64,000 nt of DNA from Isoetes taiwanensis (GCA_021234155.1 JAJEKV010000019.1:19655359-19719358), one strand, 5' to 3'; shown: positions 46,701 through 59,307, numbered from the stretch's first letter. Numbers and translations are program-made. Notes: generated by a model not told the origin, from the sequence alone.

Positions 46701-49700
46701 TCTCAATGCCTCAGCAGACACCACCTAGAGTAAATAATAGTTGAAGCATTACCATATTATAAAAAATAAGAACATTTCAATGGCCTACCTTGCGGTCGGT
46801 ACCCTTTAGTTGGATAAATGATTCTCCTAGGTCATCAATGGTTTCAAGTGATATGCATACTTTTCCATTATCCCAAATTATAGATTCTCGTTTGAAACTG
46901 ACAGCAATTTGATAACCTAAAGCAAGTAAGCCTCCTAGGGTTGTTTTGCCAACCTATGTAAAAAGGTATAACGTGCAAAATCCAACATCAAACCACATCA
47001 GATCGTTCTCAAAAGTTATCATGGTCAAACATTATATTTGGTAAACCAACATGCAAGAGAATCAGCAAATGCAAACACTATTACCTTTTTAATCTGCTGA
47101 CCAATAGAGTGAGCAAGCTGTTAAGAGGCTAGTGATTTAATACCAAAGACTAGTGTACTGGTCCACCTTATCAGTATTATTAAGCAAGTGAAGACTAGGA
47201 TGCATGTGATTAAAAAGTCAGTTGTTATTTCCAAGGGCCACTTTTGGCTAGATTCAGAGAACTGTTTAAAACTCATCATGCAAACAAGCTTCCCATAATT
47301 GTTCAACTTTAAGGAAGCAGTTAAATAGTAATCGGAGTTGATGCTCATATAATACAGGGTATCATTGTAATGCCTGCATTCCATCACATTCAGCAAAAAT
47401 AATATATCTATCTCCTGCAATGACCACCTACATTTTGAAATAAGAAAAGCTATGCACCTAGGCAGTCTCAACGGAAATTGGAACTTTTATATAAAGCCAT
47501 TAGATTGCCAAATGATAAACGCCAGTAAGACCTCTTTTTATTTCGACATAACAAGCTCCCTTATGTTCAATTTGAAAGCAACACAAACCTCAAATTCGAC
47601 TTTAGGTTTTATGATGAAATGCTTGTCAACAATTCTCTGGTCACCTTCTGTCAAATCATATTTAACTCCTAATTGGCGCATTCTTATCCAATCTGCAGGT
47701 TTGCTCTCCGTGGAAGATGGTGCTCTCAAGTACATATTAATAAACCTGAGGGAACTCATCTTCAGAAAAGCACAGATCAAATTGCCATGCACGTAGAAAG
47801 AAAATGCTTACTCTTCATGCCGAGGTTTATTTGAACTAAAAAGTGCCTCAATTGATGTCTTGGAAATCTGCAGGTACAATCAAAAATGCAATTATCCAAC
47901 TTTAGAGCCCTTGCTCTTACATATGTATGACAGTGCATAATTCGTTAATAAAATGCATTTTATCACAAAAATGGCAGCAACTATGGCAAATGGAAGTAAT
48001 TTTGTTGTCGTTACTCGCTCTGAAGTTTACATTTGCCTTATATAACTGAGAAATAAAAAGGTTCATAATGCAGAATATCTGAGCCACAAACATGCCAAGA
48101 TTATTGATTATAAGATTATTGTAACAAAAAATATGTGATTGCAGGCCAGTTTGATTCTGAATAATGTATTGCATGACATCAATTTCAATTTGATAACATG
48201 GATCACCTTTTCATGCTATTATATATCTTATCAGACATAACATTTGTATTGTTCACAAATATTCAAATCTATGTGAAGATTCCAAAATCTTTTTCAAAAG
48301 TTACTTCATAAGTTGTTCGCATTTTCATTTTCGGTCGCACCTTACTGTCTCTTCTGTTAGCCCCATTATTGAATTAAATATTACCTTACTGCCTCTTCTT
48401 GTTTAGGTGAAGTTAATTATACATCATTTAGGAACATATTCATTTCTTATTTTGAGGACTAGCAGGATTTCACCAAACCTGTTTCTCGCACTTCAAAATA
48501 TAATAAGGTTCTCGTAAAGATGACGCAAAACTATTACTAATTTTGATCTGTTTGAAACAAAGGAAACATGTCAACTAGGATAAACGCATGATATCAAATA
48601 CCTAAAATTAATTTACCTGTGCATGATGAAGATCAGGCTCAATATGGGTTCTAAACATCGGGAATATACTGTCAAGTAGATGATCAAGGGATAATGTCTC
48701 CCCTATATCACGGCGTACTTTTGTAAGTAAGCTGAAGTGTACTCCTCCAACCTACAGTCCTAGTTTCAAAAGTCGGATCAAAGCCAAGAAACCTCATAGG
48801 CACAGAAACAAGGAAGTTATACTCACAACAGCCACACGGATATCTAGAAAGGAGCGTAACTTTGAACTTAATGCATATGTGCCCTCAACAATCACCTGCG
48901 ATACAGCAGATGCCATTTAAGATTTTGAACAGAGAAATCAGACACCAGAGAATGGCTTTCAGAAAATGTCCAGTTTGAATATTCACTAATACGACTCCAT
49001 GTTCATAGGGGCATTGGAGTAAAGGGAACGCACCACTCCTGATTTGGGAGCCTTCAATGTCTTATATCCAATTCTTTTCTTTTCTTGAAAATCAAACTGA
49101 GGAATCATAACGTCCTTCCCTTTCAACAGTACCTGTATCATCCTGATGTTGATGCCTAATCACAACCATTATAGATATTTAAAGTTTGCAATCCATACCT
49201 CAAGGTTTTGGATCAGAAGATCAAAATCAATGGAGTCAAAATCATAACTGTCCTCAATGGTGAGCTGCGGATCATAATAATTCTCCATTGATAAGACTGC
49301 TCCCCCGAGCACTGATGCAATCCTAGTTGCCAAGCTGCAGGGCATATTTGTAGCATCAGATAGGTAAAATATGCTGATAAGTTCAGTATAGAAATGCGAT
49401 GTCATGTGCACAGAAACAACATACCTTGTCTTTCCAGAACCGCTAGGCCCACCAATGCCAACAAACACTGGTCCCTGCTTTTTGTCCCGGAGTTCTTGAA
49501 TAGCTCGAACAGTCAAAAAATAACCATGATCGAAGCTCTGCAAAAGAGAGAAGCAAACTCGTCATTCCTGCAAAGAAAGAAAGAAAGAAAGAAAGATTAT
49601 ATTAACGTCTACGAGAGACCACTTCGGTCTATGAGACCAAATATACACCAATCATGTACAGCTAGGGGCGCAATTGCAGCCTCCTACAGATATTGCAATG

Positions 49701-51364
49701 AAAAAGTAAAACTAAGACGATGAAATAATCAAGGAAACTTTTTCTTCTTGGCTCCGGGCTCAAAGTATAAAGTGATGTCAGGCTTGTTTTCTCTTTTAAA
49801 GGACTGCTTATGTTTTTTCCTTTACTGTCCGCTTTCTTCTTCTGGACACTTTCATGGTTACCCCTTTTGAGATCAGATGAGATGGTCCAAGAAGAGGATC
49901 TGACTTCCGTTTATTATCGTTGTCACCTCCAATGAGAGAGAGAGAGAGAGAGATCAGCCTTTGTGTAGGGTCATTTTCTTGTCCTGCTCTTCCCCCAGCA
50001 TGCTCCTTCAACAGATTTCTTCCATGTACAATCATTTGCTGAAGGAAAGGAACTATACATTTCTGGTCCTCATATCTGATCAGTTTTGAGAGGGAGGTAG
50101 ATTCCAAAAACAGGCAATGGAATCTGCCCCATATTTCATAATAGACCGGACATGTAAAGATGAAATGTTCCTCAGACTCAATTACATTCAACTGGCACAA
50201 TCTGCAGATCTTCTTCGATTGCTTGACCTTGGGTCTACTCGCACGGCCAGCCTCAACCTCAAGCTGATGAGATGAGACCCTGAACTGACCCACAGCATGT
50301 GTCACTTTATGTGCTAGGCTGATATTCAAGTAACGTGGTTGCTCGATGAAACCATCTTCTTTGATTGCCAGGAAGTGATATTTGTAAAATTGCAGCTTGG
50401 TGGGAAGATCCCTTGGAGTTACCCATGTCCTTAATACATATGAAATTTCCAGATCGTGCCGTATGAGCTGATTCTTATCTTCTTGAAGTCTCTTTTCAGC
50501 TCTAGGTTTTACTGTGGTATTGGCAGCAGCCATGTTATATTGGAAGAGGGGCAGATTTCCCAAACCAAATCCCAACAAGGCAGCCCATTGCGATGCCTTT
50601 GCGTACCAACACTCTTGGACTCCCTTTTCAGACAACTCTTTTGAACTCTTGAGAGCAATCCATGGAAGCCTGCATTGACCCTGCTGCGAGACTAACTGGA
50701 CTGCTCCAGTTGCAGAGGAGTGGCTGAAAATTCTGTTAATATGATTGGATGCGGCACAAAGGTTTTGCTCATAATCATTTTGGACAAAAAATAGATTTGC
50801 AGTCTCTCTATTTGAGCCCATTCTTTGGCTGTCATGTCCATCCCCCACATCAAGGCTCCGTAAAGAGCAGCTGGCCTGATTAAGGTATTGAAAAGATGAA
50901 GCTTTGCTGGGACATCCTGAAAATCCGCTCGGAAACACTTTCTTTCTAGCATTACAAGCGAGGCATATCCTTTTGTGAGTCTTGCATATGCTGCATATTT
51001 CATGCTAAAGACGGGACCCTTAAATTGCACACCCCGGTAAGTATAATGAGAAAAAATTAAGCTAAAGCAGGCATTATCATCTTAAGTTAGATCGGACAAA
51101 ATGCATAATAGATGAACCTCAAAACGGGCAACTGAAGAAACCACTTTCTTGATAATTACTTAGAAACTACAAAATTATGAAAGACTGTACAAGCAACATA
51201 GCCAATGCAAGGCACGGAATTATAACTACAAAAAAAGGCAGGGGAGGAAGAAAACTGACCACATGAAGGGGGAGCGATTGTAAAACAGAGGTGGGAGGAT
51301 GTTGAGGTGCGAAGAGACTGAGGCCATGTTGTTGCACCACCTGCTGTAGAACTGGATCGTCCAT
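43733..51364 (-). CDS. Tandem uridine kinase-like/CYTH protein (triphosphate tunnel metalloenzyme family), 22 exons
   Basis: Exons (minus): 51364-51260, 49537-49425, 49334-49199, 49132-49034, 48895-48827, 48751-48617, 47867-47812, 47754-47589, 46953-46789, 46724-46640, 46528-46295, 46216-46065, 45992-45950, 45882-45725, 45505-45395, 45321-45253, 45163-45020, 44725-44549, 44436-44351, 44187-44133, 44051-43926, 43843-43733. All joins keep frame; 864 codons. Residues ~36-220: P-loop kinase 1 (Walker A GGPSGSGKT; VVIVEGTYAL). ~220-375: CYTH 1 (WIRMRQLGVKYDL, EVGKTTLGGLLALGY, GTDRKVV). Ser/Pro linker. ~450-680: kinase 2 (GGPSGAGKT; VVIVEGVYAL). ~680-864: CYTH 2 (FDISVRTVAGL, IQIKGSNKEAV). CYTH tunnels bind triphosphates; related plant proteins hydrolyse pyrophosphate or have kinase activity; substrate here unknown. 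No C-terminal membrane anchor seen. Intron 1 holds a non-LTR insertion. Confidence 0.88.
49567..51035 (-). mobile_element. 5'-truncated non-LTR element in intron 1 of the kinase/CYTH gene
   Basis: The minus-strand frames 51030-50692 (LIRPAALYGALMWGMD, the RT thumb/connection region) and, after a frameshift, about 50700-49808 carry the C-terminal region with CRLCQLNVIESEEHFIFTC, a zinc-knuckle-like CX2C...H...C. The 3' end has the hairpin AGACC-loop-GGTCT (49616-49630), GACGTTAA and a (TTTC)n tail at about 49573-49596. It is inserted antisense-neutral, in the same orientation as the host gene, and the host splice sites at 51260 and 49537 are untouched. Its sequence is clearly diverged from the 1.4/36 kb family although the end structure is the same. 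Confidence 0.8.
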
Positions 51365-52690
51365 GACGCTCCTTCCCGTGATACAGCTCCCTTGCTTCTG
51401 TTTTTATCTTTAATTGGGCTTATTATTAGTATTACAGATCCTTCTACCTTTCTACAAATAGGTATGTTCCGAGTCCGACCCCTTGCATATACTAATGTCC
51501 ATCATCGTCTAAACATAAACAAAATAAGTCAAGATTGTGGAATATTTCATATTCTAAGGATTGATGCCTAGGCATCATCCATCTGGCATGAAGTGTCTAT
51601 ACCTTTTGAATACCATTTGTTGTTCATGTCAAAGCTGGGATTGGAGCGAGAAATTTGTCTACTAAAGTTTTTCAATTTGTTCAAGATAAGAAGCTAAGAA
51701 TTTGAAAGTTGAATTGGACTTGTGATATGGCTTGTTAATTAGCTAGGTTTCTTCCAGATTAGAGAAATTGGAGTCAATGTAAGGTGTGTTTTTTCTTCTA
51801 ATTTCTTCAAATCTTGCTTATAGATCATATGATCCTTATAACTTTTTGCTGTTGGGTTCAGTTTTGGCATAGTCATTGGATCTATACATTTGCTTCAAGT
51901 TTCTTTTCAATTGCACGAATCTGCCCAAAAATATATCATGTTTATCAGTTATCTATAGCAAGGTTGATTAAAAGCTCTGCAGTCTTTTGTTATTTCTTAC
52001 TCAATTATATCAGCAAGATGGGACAACTGTTGATCCATTATTTAGACATCCAGTATTGGATGTTGATAACTCATATCCTTAGAACAAAGAAAAAGAAAAA
52101 GAAACAACAATTTTTACGTCATGCGACATTTGCAGCATCCAATGAACACACCACATCAACATTGCTTGTTAAGCACTGCCCCCAACTACCTTACATACAA
52201 AATGATTTTGGGCAGCCTCGAACTCGTTTTAGGACTAGTGCATTAGAGAGATGCCTTTGAGAGAACTTTAATTTCTGAGATATTGGTTTCTGAATCCTCT
52301 AAATACTGAAACGAGAAAGATTTTCAGAGATTTTTAGCAACTCAAGGCCTTTGAAGGTAAAACATTCTAGAGTTGTAGGTAACTTGGATGATACTATAAT
52401 TATAATGTATGCACTTAATGGTCTATCCAGGTATTTTTCATGTTATTTTTAATCATTTTAAGACATATTAAGTTATCATTTCATCAACTTCGGCAGAAAT
52501 TGCTAGATGTAGAAATAGATATTAAAAGACTACAACAACGTGAGGCAGTACACTCTTCTAGGGCTATAGCTATAGCTATAGCTATACCTTTTCCTTCTCT
52601 TACTCCCACTACCTCATCTTCTCTTTCTTCCAGTACCTCAGTAGTAGTCTCATCTTCGCAGCAATATCTTTTGTGTTCCACATGAGTTAC
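51365..52690. other. Upstream of the kinase/CYTH gene; no further gene
   Basis: Immediately 5' of the ATG on the minus strand is a GGGAAGGAGCGTC leader; I do not see a convincing TATA box. A (TAGCTA)n microsatellite lies at about 52563-52587. The plus-strand frame 52440-52685 ends in Ser/Thr-rich low-complexity sequence and I do not regard it as a gene. Confidence 0.4.
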
Positions 52691-52691
52691 A

Positions 52692-53430
52692 TAATGTTGC
52701 CTATAGGCTTTATGAACAGATGTTTGTACATATACCCCCTAGAGCATTCACTTATATGTATTTTGGATATGGTAGCTGATTCTTAGGTCAGGCAAAAATC
52801 TCTTCTTTACTACCGACTTTTCATAATGAAAATACCTTTATCATACATTCCACTGATTATCTCACATAGATGCCCTATAATTATCTATATACAAAAAATT
52901 TATCGCGACGGCCAAGACCACCACGAACATTTCTTTAGTTCTAAACCTGTGAGGTTGGACCTAGTGTTAACTCCACGTTTGATAATACGATAACTGCTTA
53001 GTAATGAATTTATATTTGTTCATGACTGCTTAGTAATAACTCTCTATTTCCATCAATAATAGTGGCAGCATTTTAAGTTTCTTAGGAGATTTTTTATTTT
53101 CTGTCTGTCACCTCTATCTATTTCAAAATGAAGATGACTGCATTCTTAGGTTGTCTTATACAACACATCCTTTAAGCAATCATTCAATCACAGGGAAGAC
53201 ATTGAAAATCAATAGAAGTTGCATAAACAAAGAGTTACGAAGACGTTCATTCTTCCTTGCAGCTACATGTGGTTAGATAATTTTACTAGAAAATACCAAA
53301 AACATGGTTTCATGGATTGCAATATGGATGACAAATTTTAGGAATCCACCTTTTAAGAATCCACTGAACATCATCTTTATATATAGGATACAATTTCATT
53401 GAAAACTTTTATTTGATGGCCTATGGCAAG
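52692..53430. repeat. Unique flank of hAT copy A, duplicated at 62527-63275
   Basis: From ATGTTGCCTATAGGC to the target site ATGGCAAG, this non-element flank recurs nearly unchanged at 62527-63275. This shows that a genomic segment, not just the transposon, was copied. Confidence 0.85.
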
Positions 53431-53631
53431 CATAGTTACCAAATACGGATACGGAATACGATACGGCATGCAAAAAAACAACAACTATGGAATACGAAAT
53501 ACGGATACGGAAAATACGGCAAAGTACTCAAAACGAACAGAACGGTGCTTCTAAGAAGGACAACATATTTTTTACGTGAGATTCCAAATATATTATAGAT
53601 TAGGATTCAAAACATATAGAAATGTTTAAAT

Positions 53632-53855
53632 AAAACACAAGTTTAAGTTATATGAAAATATCATAGTAGTTTTTAGAACACATAAAGAAAACACAAGTTT
53701 AAGTTATATGAAAATATCATAGTAGTTTTTAGAACACATAAATAAAACACAAGTTTAAGTTATATGAAAATATCATAGTAGTTTTTAGAACACATAAAGA
53801 AAACACAAGTTTAAGTTATATGAAAATATCATAGTAGTTTTTAGAACACATAAAG
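53632..53855. repeat. Four tandem 56-bp repeats in hAT copy A
   Basis: The unit AAAACACAAGTTTAAGTTAT...ACATAAAG begins at 53632, 53688, 53744 and 53800. The same array has five units in copy B (60865-61144) and four in copy C (63484-63707). Confidence 0.9.
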
Positions 53856-54039
53856 AAAACATGTAGGGCACTTGTAGAACTAATGGAGTGTGCAAGGATT
53901 TGTTCCTGAATCTCGATAAGGCACACCTGGATGAGTACAAGCAAAGTGAGCAAGAAAAACATGACCAAAGTAGAAACAGAATTAGTGTGTATTTAAGGAT
54001 CTATACCTAGATGAGACGAAGGTATATAATCTGGATCCA

Positions 54040-56165
54040 CTAACAAGTTTCATCGTCATCTATAAGTGCTCTCATAACTTCATCTTCTTCATGTCTATCA
54101 CCAGCATCATCATCACCATTACTTTCTTGCTCTTGCCCAATCTCATCACTTTGTTCTCCCACATCCTCCACTTCCCATTCTTGAGGTTCAGGAATACTTT
54201 CTTTCTTTGCAAAGCCAATATAAGGTTCTCTTGTTGCAATTCTATGTGACTTAAGGAGCTTCAAATTTGCACTTACAAATACCAAATCCAAAGTCCTTGA
54301 TGGAGTAAGTCTTACTCTGTTTCTGCTTGCGACATGACCAAACACACTAAAAAGCCTCTCGACTGGAGAAGATGAGGCACCCTGGCTAAGAATGCGAACG
54401 GCTAGTGTTTGCAATTCAGGCGTTTCTCCCCCATAGTCTTCTGTGCATCTGTACTTCCAAATCTCCCTCCTTTTGCTTTGTATATAGCATACTGCTCTCT
54501 TATTTTGCTCCTTTCATCTGCATCCCTAACCATTCTATTGAGCACTTGGCTCCAATATGTAGAAACTTCGGGATCTTTCCATTGCTTTTGCCCTTGATAT
54601 TCCGAATCCAAATAATATGCAGCAGCTTGGATTGGAGCATGATAATCATCATACCTTGATTTGCACAAAGAGTTTAACTCTGCCATTTTTGCGGCATCCT
54701 TCTCAATCTGTCTCATATGCTCAACCATCCTACTAAGTCATGCATAGACCTTCCCAAGCCAAGGAGCATTCCCATCAACTAGGCGTAGCATCAGGATAAT
54801 GGGCTCTACAGCCTCAACATGGTGTTCAACGGCATCCCAAAAGCGTTCATCAAAAACAACTTCAGCACAAGTTTTACCTGTAGTTGATCGTAGAAGCTTT
54901 GCATTGCTTTTACGAAATTTCTCATCCACAAAAAGAGCTTTCAACACCCAACGCATTTCATGTAATCTTTCAAGCATAATAAAATTGTATCCAAACCTTG
55001 TTTCACAATACCTCAAAAGGGACTTACCATCGTGATTTTCGTGAGTGATCTTCATGAATTGTGCTTTGATTTTCATGTGCCCATCCACATACGTAACCAA
55101 AGCCTTCCCCTTTTGCACCAATTCAGCTACATCCGGTAATTTACCAATATCCTTGAGCAAATTATTGAGACAATGGGCTAGGCAAGGATGATAAAAAAAT
55201 ATGTGTGGATAGTCGGCCTCAATAATGGCACCAGCTTTACGGTTATCATTCTCTCCATCTGCCACTATTTGTACAACATTGCTTGCACCAACAAACAAAA
55301 TGCTTTCTTTCCAAATAGAAGCTAAGTTCTCTGCAGTCTTACCTATTTCTGAAATATCATGAGACATAAGGAAATAACTCTTGCCTCTAGAATAGGCAAT
55401 TGATGCCTCGATGTGCCTCCCTTTTTTGTCGGTCCATCCATCAAATACCAAGGAAACTCCAAAGTCAGCCCAGCCGTCTCTAACATCTTGCAATAGATCC
55501 TCAAGCTTCTTCTTCTCCTTTTCTAAATGCTTTGTAAGAAGCTCCTCATATTTAGGTGGTTTATAACCAGGCCCATAATTAGCTATAGCTTCAACCATGA
55601 CATGAAAGAAATCTGATCTAGCAACACGGAATGGTATATGATCATGGTAAAACCATCTAGAAACATATATGTCAACTTCTTCCTTCTTTTTTGTATGAAG
55701 TAGCCTCTTGATTTCTTGCTGCTCCAACTTTTTTCCACGACTAGATGCATGAAATAAGCGTGGAATCCCACTACTCGAAGCCAGTGTGCTTCTTTCAACT
55801 TCCGCATGCTCAAATTCTGTGTTATCAACTGATAGATAAGACTTAGAGTTAGATCCAATACCATATGAAGCAGCTTCTCGAGAGGCAAGTACTCTTTGTT
55901 TTCTTCCTAATGATATAGCATCCAATTTCTTTCCTAGTTCTTGTAACTCAAGGCGCTTCTTTTCTGGGATTTGTGAACATGCCTGAACATCATTATGTTT
56001 CTATGCCAATAAGTGTCCCCTCACTCTATGCACGGGTGATGTGCGGCTTTCATGACTTATTGCTTCCTGTATTCTTCTCCCTCTCAACTACTCGCACCTC
56101 TTTCCACCAATCCATTGACCTTGGCCCTTTGGCTGCCTCACTTGTCTTCCTTTTCCTCGTCATGA
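54040..56165 (-). pseudogene. hAT transposase (DUF659 / hAT C-terminal dimerisation)
   Basis: The main frame from about 55960 to 54738 includes EKKRLELQELGKKLDAISL, RWFYHDHIPFRVARSDFF (the DUF659-type start), LVFDGWTDKKGRH (D of the catalytic triad), VVQIVADGENDNRKAG and CLAHCLNNLLKDIG (the CX2H block). A TGA at about 54735 interrupts, then the frame resumes YYLDSEYQGQ to 54402. A frame change or small deletion follows, then LAVRILSQGASSSPVERLFS (54414-54350), the hAT dimerisation motif, and a long acidic tail ending at 54040. An upstream basic piece at 56165-55990 may be the N-terminal exon. The ORF start used at 55925 is TTG, not a true start. The nonsense codon and shift make the copy non-functional. 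Confidence 0.85.
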
Positions 56166-56199
56166 CAAGAGTACCTAAGATAAACAATGAGAAACAATG

Positions 56200-57120
56200 A
56201 GCATAGCATTCCCAAATCCATATTTAAATAATAATCCAATTTAATCCATGTTAAGGTTTCTTCCTAATTCTATTTTCCTCAAATTATAACATCTGTTTTA
56301 GCAGCCCAAACTGCATGGCAAAAATTATGGCTTCAACAACCTGATGCATTCTACTAGGGGCCACTCCAAGATGGTCTGCACAAATCTTGTGCTGCAATTG
56401 CCTCTATGATCCATGCACATTCCAAAGAAGTTTGCCTTGTTGATAATGTTACAACAGCAGTAGCAATGAAAAAACTCAATTTAGCAATGAAAAAACTCAA
56501 TCTAGCTCACATTGCCCTGTCAGACTTGAAATAAATAGACAGAAACAATAGGCTGAATAAGTATCTTCTGACTTCAATTTTATAATGGCGCAGAAAGCAA
56601 GGCTCAGGTGCTGCATAGACTTCTTGTTGGCAAGCTCTAACAAATATTCAACCCACACAAAAAATGACAAGAAGTGTATTTAATTGGAGACATGTATCCC
56701 CGATGGAAGATGGTAATCACAGTTTCAGTCTCTTGCCAATGTTCTAGAGCCGCAATTGGATGAGAAAATAGAAGGATGCAAAACAGTGGGAACAAAGGAA
56801 AGGCCTTACAGAAAGGAGAAAAAACAGGTAATACTTAAGACAAAAATTTGGACTTCGGTTTACCTTGTGGGCTTCGGTTTACTTTGTCAAATTTGGTGAT
56901 GAAGATCCTTTGGCAACAGAAAGGTCACAGGGTTCTCCTGACTCCTCTAATCCTTGCTCAACCACACTAATCCTTGCTCAACCACTGGGTTCTCCTAATC
57001 CGACCTCACTCACAGTCACAAATCTGACCACTACTCTATCCGACGCCACAATCGCTCCATGCCATCACGAATCCTAGGTCTAAACAGGGGATGAATGAAG
57101 AACACGAACACCGTTCTGTA
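56200..57120. other. 5' part of hAT copy A, noncoding
   Basis: AT-rich sequence between the transposase N-terminus and the right end. Nothing recognisable except short direct repeats such as AGCAATGAAAAAACTCAAT (56465-56501). Confidence 0.4.
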
Positions 57121-57456
57121 TATTTTATTGGTCAGGTGTTTTTTTACAAACAACGGAATAAAAAAACGTATGATACGGCGTATTTCAAAAAAAAAATGGC
57201 GTGTTTTGGTTACCGTTTTTTGGGTGAACCGTTGTCCGTATTTTATACGATTTTTTTTTTAAATCCATATTTTCCGTATTATACGTTAAATACGACCGTT
57301 TTTGGTAACTATGATGGCAAGTCTCATGGCATGAGTTTGATACCCTTTTGCTTGGAATTGTTAATTGGAGGCACGATAAATGCAATGGTTGATATGGCCT
57401 TCCATGTTGTAGAACATACGCCCACTGTCAAGCTTCAAAATAGCATAGGTCAAAAT

Positions 57457-57700
57457 CAACATGCTCCATCAATCAAATTATAAATGTAAACTCAATGGTT
57501 AAATAATCAATGGTAAATCTAGCATTGCTAGATTTACCATTGATTACTTAACCATTGAGTTTACATTTATCATTGCTAGATTTACCATTGATTATTTAAC
57601 CATTGAGTTTACATTTATAATTTGATTGTTGTTGCTAGATTTACCATTGATTATTTAACCATTGAGTTTACATTTATAATTTGATTGATGGAGCATGTTG
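57457..57700. repeat. Foldback with perfect 68-bp arms and a triplicated right arm
   Basis: The left arm 57457-57524 is the exact inverse of 57633-57700 (starts CAACATGCTCCATCAATC). Between them are two more right-arm copies, 57526-57570 (partial) and about 57573-57632. So one left arm faces three right arms. MITE-like, with no coding content. Confidence 0.88.
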
Positions 57701-57832
57701 ACCGCCAGATTGACGGGGTTTCATGGTCACCCAGGATCCTACAGAGACGTGCATATCAATCCATTTACCATCTTCATCCTTATTATTCCTCAAAATAACC
57801 TTCTTGATTTCAGATCGATGACTTGCCATGGC
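57701..57832 (-). CDS. Exon-like fragment of an unidentified gene
   Basis: After a plausible acceptor (TTTTCAACCCAG) the minus frame reads ATG at 57829: MASHRSEIKKVILRNNKDED, then GKWIDMHVSVGSWVTMKPRQ, and runs directly into the foldback element. The composition is ordinary protein, with no repeats. I do not recognise the family. The foldback insertion probably ended the gene's continuity. Confidence 0.3.
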
Positions 57833-58356
57833 CTGGGTTGAAAACAAAAAATACAGATTTGGTAAGCTCCAAATAACCGATCAGGTCCACACAAATTAAT
57901 GAAAATATATTATACCTTTGCTTGAATAGCATCGAATAGCAGAGTATGGTGCTTGAATGCAGAGGAACCGTCAAGTTTTCAGTTCGAGGGAAAAAAATTG
58001 GACAGATTCGAATGTTTTTTTTTTTTTTTTTTTTTTTTTTCCTGGTGATGTTTCTTTTCCAGACGGGTTTGGATTCATTACCTTCTCTCAAACTTTTAAT
58101 TTCTTTGTTGGGTTAGATTAGAATGTTTTTTCTCTGTGGTTAAATATTCTAATATGTCCTAGTCATTAATGTTCTCATTAATGCATTTGCCATTATTGCT
58201 AGGATTATCGTGCAAATAGGATGCCAGCTAGGAATCCATTGCCATGCAATACTGGGATTAAAGCAAATGAGCTTCTCTCTTATTGGCCAATGGGTTTTGC
58301 TGACGTGGTTTTTTTTTCCTCGAAATGGGACATAATGAGATCTCAATTGGCCTCTA

Positions 58357-59307
58357 ATGACTAACACAGGTGATGCCGCATTGAATAATGTTGCTAGAGC
58401 AAAGGATACTGCATTGGATTCTGTTACAAAGGCAAAGGATTCTGCTGCCGATGTTTCTGTAAGAGCAAAGGATTCTGCTGTTGATGCTGCTTTCAGAGCT
58501 AAGGATGCCACTGTTGAGAAAACACAACACACCAGGGATATTGCACAGGAGAAGGCTGCATCTACCAAGGAGCAATTGCAGCAATTCGGTGGAAATGTAC
58601 AGGAACAAATGGGCAAACCAAGTGAAGCATTTCAGGAAAGAGCTATGTGGGTTAAGGAGAAAAGCAGAGAGACATCAGCCAGTGCAAGGGAGAAGGTCGA
58701 AGTCAGGCATGGCAGCGCAGCTTTATCTGAAGCAAGAATGGTCACAGAAAACAAGATTATAATCGATGCCTTGAAGGGGCTAATCAAACAAACCAAGAAT
58801 CTCTGGTTTAGATGCCCACAGGGTCGAGAAGCGTGAGAATGCCCAAGATTCGGATGGGGTCCTGATGCATGATTAAGTTTCAAATAACCAAGCTAACAAA
58901 GAAGATCAAAATCGATCTGATCTTGAAACCCAGGTGGCTCTTGTTGGGGCTACTTACAGTGTCGCAAATTAGAAGATGTGGAAAAGATCCAGGTTCCAAG
59001 TCCACGACCTTATGATGCCGTTGCCCAAGAAGATGGATTTCCAGAAGACTTCTATTTCAAGGGTCATAAGGAAATTTCAGAAGAAGTTGGGGACGAGATG
59101 CAAAGGCTCGTTGCAGAAAGAGCCCAAATCGGTAATCCCAAAGAAGGAACAAAGTTTAAAGCCCCAGGACTTATTGAAAGCAATGGGGGAAGAAAGCAGA
59201 CAAATTTGTATCAAAGGCTAGCGCCAGAGAAATCTCTTGCCATATTCGAGTCGTTCTTTGTCAATTATTCTCACAAGCAACACAAAGCCTCAATTATTAG
59301 GTTCTAA
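58357..59307 (+). pseudogene. LEA-like (group 3 / LEA_4 type) gene remnant
   Basis: Residues 1-90 of the frame at 58357-58836 are degenerate 11-mers built on AKD(T/S)A.D (RAKDTALDSVTKAKDSAAD, RAKDSAVDAAFRAKD), then KEKSRETSASAREK, an amphipathic-helix pattern of group 3 late-embryogenesis proteins, which protect membranes and proteins during drying. After 58836 the frame is broken. A second frame (58978-59307) reads PYDAVAQEDGFPEDFYFKGH and SEEVGDEMQRLVAERA before degenerating. The first ATG is preceded by ordinary DNA and the N-terminus may be missing. Likely a decayed gene, though introns could explain part of the interruption. Confidence 0.5.

Larger units (their letters stand above)
53431..57313 (-). 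mobile_element. hAT DNA transposon, full length, TSD ATGGCAAG
   Basis: Ends CATAGTTACCAAA (53431) and its inverse TTTGGTAACTATG (57313) are flanked by the exact 8-bp duplication ATGGCAAG (53423-53430, 57314-57321), diagnostic of hAT. Both subterminal regions are packed with ATACGG / CCGTAT motifs, the likely transposase-binding repeats (compare AAACGG in maize Ac). The interior holds four 56-bp repeats (53632-53855) and a minus-strand transposase gene with lesions. Two partial relatives are at 59431-62520 and 63276-64000. Confidence 0.9.

Noticed and set aside
52440-52685. 81-codon frame with Ala-Ile and Ser/Thr repeats
   Set aside because: The repeats derive from a TAGCTA microsatellite and a T/C-rich tract; no other coding evidence.
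58017-58040. Homopolymer T run as the tail of a minus-strand retro-insert
   Set aside because: No flanking direct repeat could be found, unlike the run at 59578.
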